A stretch of DNA of 9,228 nt from Gemmatimonas sp. UBA2094. GTDB lineage: Bacteria; Gemmatimonadota; Gemmatimonadetes; Gemmatimonadales; Gemmatimonadaceae. The notes under the pieces are model-generated. The model saw only the letters and a list, made by a program, of their open reading frames with translations. It did no database searches and was not told the origin of the DNA. Made by a program: the position numbers and the translations under genes. This document shows, in pieces, positions 1 to 6,911 of the stretch; within the stretch, counting starts at the first letter, position 1, and every line of letters starts with the position of its first letter. The stretch is from the NCBI GenBank assembly GCA_002331565.1, contig DCZC01000014.1:1-9228 (forward strand), given 5' to 3'.

Positions 1-2914
1 GCTGGCGGGGCTGCATCTGGTGGTGCGCGATGCCGCGGCGCAGCAGCGCCAGACGCGCCCGACGCAGGCGCCGGCCGGGTTGGGGCCCGCTGAAAAGGGG
101 CAGGACAGCACCCGCGCGCTCTCGAAGGATCAACGTGTGTATCAGTGGGCGGCGCCCGACTCGGCCATGCGCGCGCTGATGGAGAAAGAGGGGTATCGCG
201 CGGTGCAGTATCAGGGCGACGTCGTGAAGTTCACGGCCACCACGCGCGTTCTGGTGCTCAAGGGCAAGCCCTCGGCGGTGCAGCGCGATCAGACGATGCT
301 CATCGGCGATTCCATCGTGTACAACGATTCCACCAAGAAGGTGGTGGCGATCGGAGACACGGTGCTGCTCCGCGATCCGGCGGCACAGGACGCCGACGAT
401 TTCGTGGCCAACGGGCAGATCGAGTACGATCTGGAATCCCGGCAGGGGCTCACGGGTGCCTTCAGCACAAGCGTCGTCAGCGGCCAGCGCCTGTTCCTCA
501 CGGCCAAGCGCAGTACGATTCTCTCCGACACGCTGGTCAGCGGACGCCATATCGTGTTCGCGAAGAACGGCTCGTTCACCTACTGCGATCACGCGGAACC
601 GCATTTCCACTTCACCACACGCGACGTGAAGTTCGTGTCGCAGAACGTGATGGTGGCCCGCCCTGGCGTGCTGTACATCGGCGAAGTGCCGGTGTTCTGG
701 ATTCCGTTCTTCTTTCAGGACGTACGAAGCGGGCGCCGCAGCGGCATGCTCACGCCCAACTTCGGGGTGGCCGAACTGTTCCGCAACAGCCCGTCGTACC
801 GCCGCGGCGTGCAGAACATCGGCTATTTCTTCGCCATCAACGATTACATGAACGCCGAGGTCTCCATGGACTGGCGTTCCGGCGCACGAAGTTCCGACGT
901 TGACCCCGGATTCATTCGCACGAACGGTGAGATGCGATACAAGTGGGTCGACCGGTTCGTTACCGGCGAACTCGCGTATTCTCGCATGGCGCTGCGCAAT
1001 GGTACCAACAACGACAGCTGGACCTGGAACCACAATCAGGATTTCTCGAAGACGACCAAGCTCACGATGCGGCTCAACTGGGTGCAGAACACCCAGATTC
1101 AGCGCAACACCACCGTGAACCCGGTCGCGGCCAACGCCACGATCCGCTCCCAGCTCAATTACCAGACCAAAATCGGGCCTGCGTCGATCAACCTCGGCGG
1201 CTCACGCGTCCAGTATCCCGGACGCCCCCAGGTGGACATGGATTTCCCGCAGCTGAATGTGACCACGGGCACCCTCGAGGCCGGGCCGGTGTCGTGGACG
1301 CCGTCGCTGCGGCTGGCGATTTCCGGCTCCAGCAAGATCGATCAGGGCCTACAGTTCCCGTACGTGTATAACGCGCGTCCCGGTGGCGGGCTTGACAGTT
1401 CGCGCTTCAACGCCAGCCGGCGCAACATGCAGTTCAGTTTCGATACGCCGATCAAGTTGTGGGACTTCCAGTGGCAGAACTCGTTCACCGTCAACGAACA
1501 GTTCCGCGACTATCCGGAGCAGCGCGAGATCGTGGGGGTGCGGGATACGTCGCAGCGGGTCACCCGCGTGTTCGCCCGCACCTTCGAGACGAGCGTGGAC
1601 TGGACCACGTCGTTCAATCTGCCACGGTTCTTCCAGGGTACATGGAATGTGTCGCCCTCGGTCAATGTGCAGAACGTCGATCAGGGCGGGCTCTTCGTAC
1701 GGACCGAACGCAGTGGTGGAAGGTTCGTATCCCAGGCGAAGCGGCTGAGTTACGCGGTATCCGCATCGCCCACGCTGTATGCGATGCTGCCCGGGCTTGG
1801 GCCTGTCGCCAAGCTGCGCCACTCGGTCACGCCCGCCATCAGCTTCAGTTACTCGCCTGCCGCGTCCGTAAGTGACGAGTATCTGCAGGCCATCGGTCGC
1901 TCGCGCGTCGGCTATCTCGGCGCGCTCGCGCAGAACCGCGTCTCGCTCAATCTGGCAACGAATCTCGAAGCCAAGCTGCGCGCGGCAACGGATTCCGAGC
2001 CAGAGCAGGGGCGCAAGATCAAGTTGCTCTCGCTCAACTTCTCGCCGCTGACCTGGGACTTCGTTCGCGCCGACAGTACCGGCAACGGCTTCACCGACAA
2101 AGTCTTCTCCGTCAGCGGGCGCACGGATCTCCTGCCGGGGCTCGATTTCCGCACGAGCTACGACCTGTTTCAGGGAGACCCGGCATCCGATACGGCGACC
2201 TTCAGTCCGTACCGGACCGACATGGGCGTCACGTTTTCCATGAACAGCAAATCGGCGATCTTCGCGTTTCTCGCCCGCTTCTTGGGCAAGTCACCGGAGA
2301 TCGACAGCGCCAGTACCGCCACGCAAATGAACGCCTCGCAGCAGAACATTACGCGACAGAGCCGGCAGATGAATGCGGCCGGCGGCGGGGCCATGCGCGG
2401 TATGCAGATGTCGCTGCCCGAGTCGGGGCAGGGATGGAATCTCAATCTGCAGTACAACGCTGCGCGCCAGCGGGCTCCGCGCGGGAACGGCCTGATCATC
2501 GAAGCCGATCCGGCGAAATTGTGCGAGTCGTTCCGCAATCAGGGGATTGCCGCCTACGAGCGCTGTTTCATCAATGCTCAAACGAGTCCCCCGACGGGAC
2601 TCGGGACGGGCCAGAGTGCCATCGGGGCGCCGTTTGTCCGTCAGCCCCCGGTGTCGAGCGTGAATGCCAGCATGTCCTTCGGCATCACGCAGAACTGGTC
2701 GGCGCAGTGGACCACCCAGTACGACGTGGAGCGTTCGCGCTTTGCGGGTCAGCAGCTCGGGTTGCAGCGCCAGCTGCACGACTGGAATGCCGTGTTCTCC
2801 TTCTCGCAGACGCCCAGCGGCAACTTCGCCTTCAATTTCTTCATCGCGTTGAAGGCGCAACCCGATCTCAAGTTCAATTACGATCGCCAGACGTACCGGT
2901 CGAGCAATTTCTGA
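1..2914 (+). CDS. lptD: LPS-assembly protein LptD (OstA family), 5'-truncated by the window edge
   Basis: This is the outer-membrane barrel that, with LptE, places lipopolysaccharide in the outer leaflet. The frame is open to the left edge (first full codon at base 2), so the true start lies outside. The visible Leu/Val-rich run followed by RDAAAQQ looks like the end of a signal peptide cut after AAA. Numbering from GTG 20 (964 residues): an LptA/OstA-like beta domain spans about 60-215. A family-like junction follows at about 213-246, with PGVLYIGEVPVFWIPFFF and RRSGMLTPNFG. The rest is a long barrel with alternating aromatic strands, ending in LQRQLHDW, a PDLKFNYD segment and a C-terminal Phe. 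The ending resembles Bacteroidota-type LptD. There are only three cysteines: 189, 835 and 849. A Met/Gln/Asn-rich loop lies at about 765-798. The gene ends TGATG, overlapping the next start by one base. The family call is firm; full length is not visible. Confidence 0.93.
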   Translation, partial: LAGLHLVVRDAAAQQRQTRPTQAPAGLGPAEKGQDSTRALSKDQRVYQWAAPDSAMRALMEKEGYRAVQYQGDVVKFTATTRVLVLKGKPSAVQRDQTMLIGDSIVYNDSTKKVVAIGDTVLLRDPAAQDADDFVANGQIEYDLESRQGLTGAFSTSVVSGQRLFLTAKRSTILSDTLVSGRHIVFAKNGSFTYCDHAEPHFHFTTRDVKFVSQNVMVARPGVLYIGEVPVFWIPFFFQDVRSGRRSGMLTPNFGVAELFRNSPSYRRGVQNIGYFFAINDYMNAEVSMDWRSGARSSDVDPGFIRTNGEMRYKWVDRFVTGELAYSRMALRNGTNNDSWTWNHNQDFSKTTKLTMRLNWVQNTQIQRNTTVNPVAANATIRSQLNYQTKIGPASINLGGSRVQYPGRPQVDMDFPQLNVTTGTLEAGPVSWTPSLRLAISGSSKIDQGLQFPYVYNARPGGGLDSSRFNASRRNMQFSFDTPIKLWDFQWQNSFTVNEQFRDYPEQREIVGVRDTSQRVTRVFARTFETSVDWTTSFNLPRFFQGTWNVSPSVNVQNVDQGGLFVRTERSGGRFVSQAKRLSYAVSASPTLYAMLPGLGPVAKLRHSVTPAISFSYSPAASVSDEYLQAIGRSRVGYLGALAQNRVSLNLATNLEAKLRAATDSEPEQGRKIKLLSLNFSPLTWDFVRADSTGNGFTDKVFSVSGRTDLLPGLDFRTSYDLFQGDPASDTATFSPYRTDMGVTFSMNSKSAIFAFLARFLGKSPEIDSASTATQMNASQQNITRQSRQMNAAGGGAMRGMQMSLPESGQGWNLNLQYNAARQRAPRGNGLIIEADPAKLCESFRNQGIAAYERCFINAQTSPPTGLGTGQSAIGAPFVRQPPVSSVNASMSFGITQNWSAQWTTQYDVERSRFAGQQLGLQRQLHDWNAVFSFSQTPSGNFAFNFFIALKAQPDLKFNYDRQTYRSSNF

Positions 2915-3909
2915 TGCTGTCGAGTCGCTACAGGCCGTACCATGTGCCCATTTTCCTGGCCAAGTACGCATGGCTTCGCGCTCGACGCCGCCCCGTGTTG
3001 CTCAACTTCGAAGTGACCATGCGCTGCAATGCGCGCTGCGGATTTTGCGACTACTGGCAGACGCCGGCGAACGAAAAGCAGCGCGAGTGGGCGAATTTTG
3101 CGGCGATCGCCCGTCACTTCAGTCCAATGCTCGTCACCTTCACGGGTGGTGAGCCCACGTTGCGGCGTGATCTCGAGGATGTGGTGCGTGCCGTGCGTGG
3201 CGCGGTACGCTTCACGTACGTACAACTCATCACGCACGCGGGGATGCTGTCGCTGGAGCGCGCGCAGTCGCTGTGGGACGCGGGTGTGGATCAGTTCAAC
3301 ATCTCGTTGGACTACCTTGACGGCCGCCACGATGATGCGCGCGGGATTCCGGGGCTCACCGCGAAGATTCTCGATCTGGTGCCGCGGATGCGGGCGGCGG
3401 GGATCGGCGGCGTGCGGTTCAACACGGTGATCAAGAACGACAATCTCGATCAGATTCTCCCCATCGTGGAGAAGGCCGCCGCGTTGGGCGGAGGGGTGAA
3501 CTTTTCGGTCTACACGGCGCTCAAGAACGGGAACGCGGAGCATCTGCTCCAGGACGTCGAGCCGGCGGCGGTGCAGCGGGTGGTGGACCAGTTGCTGGCC
3601 TACAAACGTCGCCGGGCCGGCGTGATCACCAACTCCGACTATTATCTGGAGCAGATCCCGCGGTACATCCGCGGAGAGATGAACGAGCCCTGCCGGAGTG
3701 GGTCCACCACCATTCACATCGATCCGCAGGGGCAGGTGCGCCGTTGCCCCGATTTCAAACCGGACGGCCCGTGGGAGTCGTACAAGGGCTACGATCCCAT
3801 CGACTGCAACGCGTGCTTCTACGCCTGCCGGGGCGAGGCCCAGGCGCCCTTGCGGCTGACGTCGCGTATACGTGACGTGATGGCCACGGTGACCCCCGTC
3901 GACGCCTGA
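2914..3909 (+). CDS. Radical SAM enzyme with SPASM-like C-terminal cysteine cluster
   Basis: The product is 331 residues. The radical SAM 4Fe-4S motif is CNARCGFC (Cys 38, 42, 45), which should bind the cluster that cleaves S-adenosylmethionine. GGEP at 78-81 is the usual SAM-contacting motif. FNISLDYLDGRHDDARG resembles the middle of MoaA/PqqE-type enzymes. Five further cysteines (260, 278, 298, 301, 305) form a SPASM-like C-terminal set that could hold an auxiliary iron-sulfur cluster. The ATG at 2914 is chosen because it overlaps the lptD stop (TGATG) and the protein starts cleanly ahead of the radical SAM core. The frame is also open upstream, but there it runs inside lptD and is a shadow. 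No signal peptide is seen, so it is probably cytoplasmic. The substrate is unknown. Coupling to lptD suggests, but does not show, a role in making or modifying an envelope component. A peptide- or cofactor-maturing enzyme is equally possible. Confidence 0.9.
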   Translation: MLSSRYRPYHVPIFLAKYAWLRARRRPVLLNFEVTMRCNARCGFCDYWQTPANEKQREWANFAAIARHFSPMLVTFTGGEPTLRRDLEDVVRAVRGAVRFTYVQLITHAGMLSLERAQSLWDAGVDQFNISLDYLDGRHDDARGIPGLTAKILDLVPRMRAAGIGGVRFNTVIKNDNLDQILPIVEKAAALGGGVNFSVYTALKNGNAEHLLQDVEPAAVQRVVDQLLAYKRRRAGVITNSDYYLEQIPRYIRGEMNEPCRSGSTTIHIDPQGQVRRCPDFKPDGPWESYKGYDPIDCNACFYACRGEAQAPLRLTSRIRDVMATVTPVDA

Positions 3910-3985
3910 TCCCCACGCGGCCCCGGGCCCGACGGGCCGGACCGCGGATGCAGGCATGGCCGGCGTTGCGTTACTGGCGTGGTGC

Positions 3986-4061
3986 GCGTCTGGGTACGGG
4001 GGCGTCAAGCGGTGGCCGTGCTTGGTACCAGACGCTGCGAGCCGTAGATCGCGCTACGGCT
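3986..4061 (+). promoter_or_regulatory. Two consecutive hairpins in the leader of the TPR gene
   Basis: Hairpin 1: 3986-3997 (GCGTCTGGGTAC) pairs with 4025-4035 (GTACCAGACGC), giving 11 pairs with one bulged G at 3994. Inside it, CAAGC (4006-4010) pairs with GCTTG (4020-4024), which abuts the right arm directly. GG/CC (4011-4012 with 4016-4017) can close a small loop. Hairpin 2: AGCCGTAG (4040-4047) pairs perfectly with CTACGGCT (4054-4061) around a six-base loop. No T-run follows either one, so these do not look like standard intrinsic terminators. They lie 57-133 bases before the TPR start and could be a structured 5' leader, a processing site or an operator. I recognise no known riboswitch class. 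The strand is assumed from the downstream gene. Confidence 0.4.
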
Positions 4062-4118
4062 GCGACGCCCAGCTTCTCACTGGCATTTTCCCTGCTATCT
4101 GGAGCTCGACTCGTCTTC

Positions 4119-4736
4119 ATGTCCAACGCCGCGAAGCACAGAAAAAGGGCGGCTGAGTTCGAGCAGCGGAAACAGATCGACCGCGCGATTGCCTCGTACG
4201 TGAAGGCTATCGAGGAAAGCGAGGCGGCGGGCGAGGAAATCGACGTGGCATTGTACAACAAGGTCGGTGACCTCGCGCTGCGGCAGGGGCGTGTGCCCGA
4301 TGCCATCACGTATTTCGAGTGCGCCGTCGAGCACTACGCCACGTCGGGGCTCTTCAACAACGCGATCGCCCTCTGCAACAAGATCCTGCGCAACGCGCCC
4401 GGGCGAGTCAACGTCCACTTCACGCTCGGCCGCATTTCCGCGCGCAAGGGGCTGCGTGGTGACGCGGCCCGGAACTTCCTGGAGTATGCCACGCGCATGC
4501 AGCAGGAGGGGCGCGTCGAGGAAGGGATCCGCGCTCTGGCGGAGATCCTCGACATCATGCCTGAGCTCAACGACGTCAGGGCGATGGTCGAAGCGCTCGC
4601 TGCGCGGTCAGGTGTCGCCCTGCCTCGACGGCGCTCCCCCCTGCGAGCGGATCGTGTACCCACGCCGGAGTCCACGCCGGCCCTTCGCGAGCAGAAGTCG
4701 CAGGACCTCATCTTTCTCGATATCGACTACGGCTAG
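4119..4736 (+). CDS. TPR protein, possibly prematurely ended
   Basis: The product is 205 residues. Helical tetratricopeptide repeats cover about residues 8-150: one around 10-40 (RAIASYVKAIE), one at 44-77 (ALYNKVGDLALRQGRVPDAI...), one at 79-125 (FNNAIALCNKIL, then HFTLGRISARKG) and a last partial one at 133-150. The tail after 165 is Pro/Arg-rich and ends LIFLDIDYG. TPR proteins are protein-binding scaffolds; no partner can be named. I chose ATG 4119 because MSNAAKHRKRAAEFEQ is a natural TPR start. The frame is open back to 3948, but that extension is unlike the rest and crosses the hairpins. A GGAG lies 14 bases upstream, which is a rather long spacing. The stop TAG at 4734 is followed in the same frame by about 60 sense codons that look like a continuation, so the gene may be interrupted. 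No signal peptide is seen; probably cytoplasmic. Confidence 0.82.
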   Translation: MSNAAKHRKRAAEFEQRKQIDRAIASYVKAIEESEAAGEEIDVALYNKVGDLALRQGRVPDAITYFECAVEHYATSGLFNNAIALCNKILRNAPGRVNVHFTLGRISARKGLRGDAARNFLEYATRMQQEGRVEEGIRALAEILDIMPELNDVRAMVEALAARSGVALPRRRSPLRADRVPTPESTPALREQKSQDLIFLDIDYG

Positions 4737-4933
4737 CCCTCACGCCGGACCCCGGTCGCCGCCGCGGGGGTGCCCGCACCTCGCGCTCCCGTTCCGGTTC
4801 CGGTATCAGCCGCTGTCGTCGACCTCGACCTCGTGGAGGAACGGCTGCCGCCTACGCGTCCGCCGTTCCGACTCGATCCGCACGACTTCATCCCGCCCGG
4901 TGAACTGCCGCCCGACTGCCGAAGCACTGGCTG
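4737..4933 (+). pseudogene. Coding-like linker joining the two TPR parts across a stop and a frameshift
   Basis: This stretch has no gene of its own, but directly after the TAG at 4734-4736 the same frame stays open as Pro/Ala/Val-rich protein. It then reads VVDLDLVEERLPPTRPP and a segment ending HDFIPPGELPPD at about 4916. From there the frame turns to improbable CRSTGCCGAG, while the frame one base back becomes sensible (LPKHWLLRRRLAEALF from about 4916). One missing base between about 4910 and 4921, for example in the CCC at 4911-4913, would join the two. I infer that 4119-5278 descends from one longer TPR gene of about 385 codons, broken by a stop and a frameshift. A sequencing error, two lineage-specific genes or recoding are the alternatives. 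Confidence 0.45.
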
Positions 4934-5278
4934 TTGCGGCGCCGGCTCGCCGAGGCACTTTTCGGGGCAGCCTCCGACATGGCCGATGAACTGGTCCAGG
5001 TCGGTCCAGACCGGGTGGTCGACTCCCGCGTGCTCGACATCGCCCCCTACGACGAGCGTGCCCGTGCCGCTCTCGGTACGGCGGCGCCGCCACCACCGCT
5101 GGTGGCCCGCCCGGACGACCACACGCGGGTCGGGCTGCTGTATCTCCTCGGATATTCTTGCGAGGCCCTGCAGCGCAACGACGAGGCACGTAGTTATTTT
5201 CAACGCGTGTACGCAACCGACCCCAACTTCCGTGACGTAGCCGCCAGGCTGGCGGCGATCGAGCAGGCATCCCGATGA
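4934..5278 (+). CDS. Small TPR-containing protein, probably the C-terminal part of the upstream TPR gene
   Basis: As a free gene it would start at TTG 4934 (114 residues) or at ATG 4979 (99 residues). Neither has a convincing ribosome binding site, which supports its being a downstream fragment. The C-terminal half holds one clear TPR-like unit at about 66-99 (VGLLYLLGYSCEALQRNDEA, then a YFQRVYATDPNF helix), followed by a short helix ending LAAIEQASR. The first part (RRRLAEALFGAASDMADEL) also looks helical and reads naturally as a continuation of the linker before it. The stop overlaps the start of the prenyl synthase as ATGA (5275-5278), so the two are probably translationally coupled. Reading-frame preservation to that overlap argues that translation of this part still matters. 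Its function is unknown beyond TPR-type protein binding. Confidence 0.6.
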   Translation: MRRRLAEALFGAASDMADELVQVGPDRVVDSRVLDIAPYDERARAALGTAAPPPPLVARPDDHTRVGLLYLLGYSCEALQRNDEARSYFQRVYATDPNFRDVAARLAAIEQASR

Positions 5279-6279
5279 CGATTTCCACGCGGACGCCGTC
5301 CGCGCTGGCCGCGGCATTGCGAGACATTCAGGCTCCTGTACGCGCCGATCTCGAGGCGGTAGGGCAGGAGTTGTGGCGCATCGTCTCGGCCGACGTGCCG
5401 CTCGTGCAGAACGTGCAGGGGCATCTCATGGGCATGAAGGGGAAACTCTTCCGCCCCACCCTTCTGTTGCTCTCCTCGAGTGTCGACGGAGAATCGCCGC
5501 GCAAGGCGATCACCTTCGCGGCCATTATCGAGCTCATACATCTCGCCACGCTCGTGCACGACGATGCGGTGGATCACTCCGTCCTGCGCCGTGGGATGCC
5601 GACGCTGAATGCGCTCTTCAGCCATCAGGTGTCGGTGATCATGGGTGATTATCTCTACCTGCGCGCGCTGCGGGAGCTCGTCACCATCGGGGATCTCGAG
5701 GCAATGCGCGCCATCACGTTTGCTTCGAACGAGATGACGATCGGTGAGATCCGGCAGCTGGCCCAGTACGACGCGCTTTCCTTCAGCGAGAATGACTACG
5801 AGACGCTGATCCGCGCCAAGACGGCGGCGTTGTTCATGGCGGCGTGTGACGTGGGGGCCTGGTGTGGGGCCCCCGACCACCGTGCGGCGCTTACGCGTTT
5901 CGGCGAGCGGCTCGGTATGGCCTTTCAGGTCGCCGACGATCTGCTCGACTACACCGAACCGACCGAAATGACCGGCAAGCCGAGCGGGCTCGACCTCAAG
6001 GAGCACAAGGTCACGTTGCCACTGATTGCGGCGTTGCGAGAGATGCCGGCCAGCGCGCGTGCTCGTGTCGACGCCTTGTTCGCCTCTCCTGAACCGGACG
6101 AGGAGGCCATCGCCGAGGTCGTGACGATTGTGCGCGACCATGGCGGGTTGGAGTACGCGCGTCGGCGTGCGGATCAGTACTCCCGCGAAGCCGAGGAGGC
6201 ACTCGCCGACCTCCCTGATGGACCGTCCAAATCGTCGCTCATGGATTCCATCGGCTACGTCGTGGAGCGTCGCTGGTAA
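5275..6279 (+). CDS. Polyprenyl diphosphate synthase (long-chain trans-prenyltransferase)
   Basis: The product is 334 residues, a normal length for the family. It condenses isopentenyl diphosphate units onto an allylic primer to make a long all-trans prenyl chain, in the cytosol. Visible motifs: GKLFRP at 56-61; the first aspartate-rich motif DDAVD at 96-100 followed by RRG (105-107); the second, DDLLD, at 221-225 within FQVADDLLDY; then GKPSGLDLKEHKVTLPL. The residues four and five places before the first motif are Thr92 and Ala91. Small residues there leave the product pocket open, which favours a long chain (heptaprenyl to nonaprenyl, for quinone) over C15 or C20. Exact length cannot be read, so I withhold ispB, hepT or similar. 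The start ATG overlaps the preceding stop (ATGA), and the stop overlaps the next start (TAATG): a tightly coupled operon. Confidence 0.93.
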   Translation: MTISTRTPSALAAALRDIQAPVRADLEAVGQELWRIVSADVPLVQNVQGHLMGMKGKLFRPTLLLLSSSVDGESPRKAITFAAIIELIHLATLVHDDAVDHSVLRRGMPTLNALFSHQVSVIMGDYLYLRALRELVTIGDLEAMRAITFASNEMTIGEIRQLAQYDALSFSENDYETLIRAKTAALFMAACDVGAWCGAPDHRAALTRFGERLGMAFQVADDLLDYTEPTEMTGKPSGLDLKEHKVTLPLIAALREMPASARARVDALFASPEPDEEAIAEVVTIVRDHGGLEYARRRADQYSREAEEALADLPDGPSKSSLMDSIGYVVERRW

Positions 6280-6557
6280 TGGCCACGGGACCGTCGAAGC
6301 ACCGCCCGGTGTTTCATCTGATGGTGCTGGCGTCGGGTTTCGTGAGCGGCGGCCTGCTCACGCAGGTGGCCCGTCGCTTCCTCCCGGCCGGCGCCGTAAA
6401 GGAGTTTCTCACGACCGGGGTGACGCCCGCAGTAGGGCCACTTCCGGTGGACCTGATTATATTGAAGTTTGCGGTTGGACCAGTCGCCCTGGATGTCTCG
6501 CTCTTGAGCCTTCTGGGAGTATTGATCGCCTACCTCATCGCGCGGTCCCTCTTCTAG
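6279..6557 (+). CDS. Small DUF4321-type membrane protein
   Basis: This 92-residue protein has two hydrophobic stretches: about 11-28 (FHLMVLASGFVSGG) and about 70-92 (ALDVSLLSLLGVLIAYLIAR). Between them is a Pro/Gly/Val-rich segment (GPLPVDLIILKFAVGP). Size, two-helix layout and the pattern of a polar, strand-like middle followed by a terminal membrane helix fit what I recall of DUF4321 proteins. Function is unknown. It is most likely an inner-membrane protein with a short N-terminal cytoplasmic tail (MATGPSKHRP). Its ATG overlaps the stop of the prenyl synthase by one base (TAATG), with GGAG 11 bases upstream inside that gene. Its own stop TAG (6555-6557) overlaps the ribosome binding site of tatA. 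The position suggests co-expression with membrane-lipid and Tat functions, but a shared pathway is not shown. Confidence 0.8.
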   Translation: MATGPSKHRPVFHLMVLASGFVSGGLLTQVARRFLPAGAVKEFLTTGVTPAVGPLPVDLIILKFAVGPVALDVSLLSLLGVLIAYLIARSLF

Positions 6558-6560
6558 GAG
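6556..6560 (+). promoter_or_regulatory. Ribosome binding site of tatA, overlapping the previous stop codon
   Basis: AGGAG lies six bases before the tatA ATG (6567) and shares bases with the TAG stop (6555-6557) of the DUF4321-type gene. Ribosomes ending the upstream gene would sit on this site, so coupled translation is likely. Confidence 0.75.
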
Positions 6561-6566
6561 TTTCCC

Positions 6567-6821
6567 ATGAACTTCGGCAACCTAGGCTTCGGCGAGATCC
6601 TCGTCATTCTGGTGATCGTTCTGCTTCTGTTCGGCGCCAAGCGCATCCCCGAGATCGCTGGTTCGCTGGGCAAAGGCATCAACGAATTCAAGCGCAATCT
6701 CAGCGACGCGCAGCGTCAAATTACGGACGCGCCGCGTGCCGAGCAGCAAATTGCCCCCGCCGCGCCCGCGAACGCGATCCGCGAGGAAGAGCGTCCGGAA
6801 CCCAAGCGCCTCATGCAGTAA
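6567..6821 (+). CDS. tatA: Sec-independent (Tat) protein translocase subunit TatA
   Basis: This 84-residue protein forms the oligomer that lets TatC-bound, folded twin-arginine substrates cross the inner membrane. It has the classic layout. A short N-terminus ([10 protein letters not shown]) carries Glu10 and is followed by one membrane helix at 11-22. The FG hinge is at 22-23, then [19 protein letters not shown], an amphipathic helix with the conserved Pro28 and Phe41. A loose Ala/Pro/Glu-rich cytoplasmic tail ends in PKRLMQ. TatB would normally be longer with a longer amphipathic helix, so TatA (or a dual TatA/E) fits better. No tatC is in the window. It closes the plus-strand cluster, ten bases after the DUF4321-type gene, and is followed 21 bases later by a strong stem-loop. 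Confidence 0.94.
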   Translation: MNFGNLGFGEILVILVIVLLLFGAKRIPEIAGSLGKGINEFKRNLSDAQRQITDAPRAEQQIAPAAPANAIREEERPEPKRLMQ

Positions 6822-6842
6822 GCGCTGCACCAATTGGTACAC

Positions 6843-6872
6843 GAAAGGGCATCGCGCACGCGGTGCCCTTTC
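6843..6872 (+). terminator. Stem-loop after tatA, probable transcription terminator
   Basis: 6843-6855 (GAAAGGGCATCGC) pairs with 6860-6872 (GCGGTGCCCTTTC): 13 pairs including one G-T, around the loop GCAC. It starts 21 bases after the tatA stop. The sequence after it (TGCATTCC) is not a real T-run; the TTT lies inside the stem, so efficiency is uncertain. It probably ends the TPR-prenyl synthase-DUF4321-tatA transcript. Confidence 0.72.
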
Positions 6873-6911
6873 TGCATTCCGCCACCGGTGTCCTGTCATC
6901 CATCCGGGAAA

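Noticed and set aside
2291..2971. A 226-codon open frame on the minus strand opposite the end of lptD
   Set aside because: Shadow of lptD codon usage; no start signal or recognisable domain.
3918..3939. G+C-rich inverted repeat (CGGCCC / GGGCCG) just after the radical SAM gene as a terminator
   Set aside because: Only six pairs with a ten-base loop and no T-run; expected in such G+C-rich sequence.
2878..4008. A 376-codon open frame on the minus strand opposite the radical SAM gene
   Set aside because: His/Arg/Val-rich sequence without motifs, fully antisense to a gene with intact radical SAM motifs.
3948..4118. A 57-codon N-terminal extension of the first TPR protein
   Set aside because: It would run through the hairpins, has a composition unlike the TPR part, and ATG 4119 gives a natural start.
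4267..4989. A plus-strand frame in +1 that bridges the TPR stop
   Set aside because: Its product is Ser/Arg/Pro-rich throughout, including where the TPR frame is clearly real, so it does not rescue the broken gene.
5200..6141. A 313-codon open frame on the minus strand opposite the prenyl synthase
   Set aside because: Antisense to a clear prenyl synthase; Arg/His-rich and without motifs.
6829..6838. Perfect 10-base palindrome ACCAATTGGT after tatA
   Set aside because: Several perfect 10-base palindromes are expected by chance in a window of this size, and no second copy was noticed.
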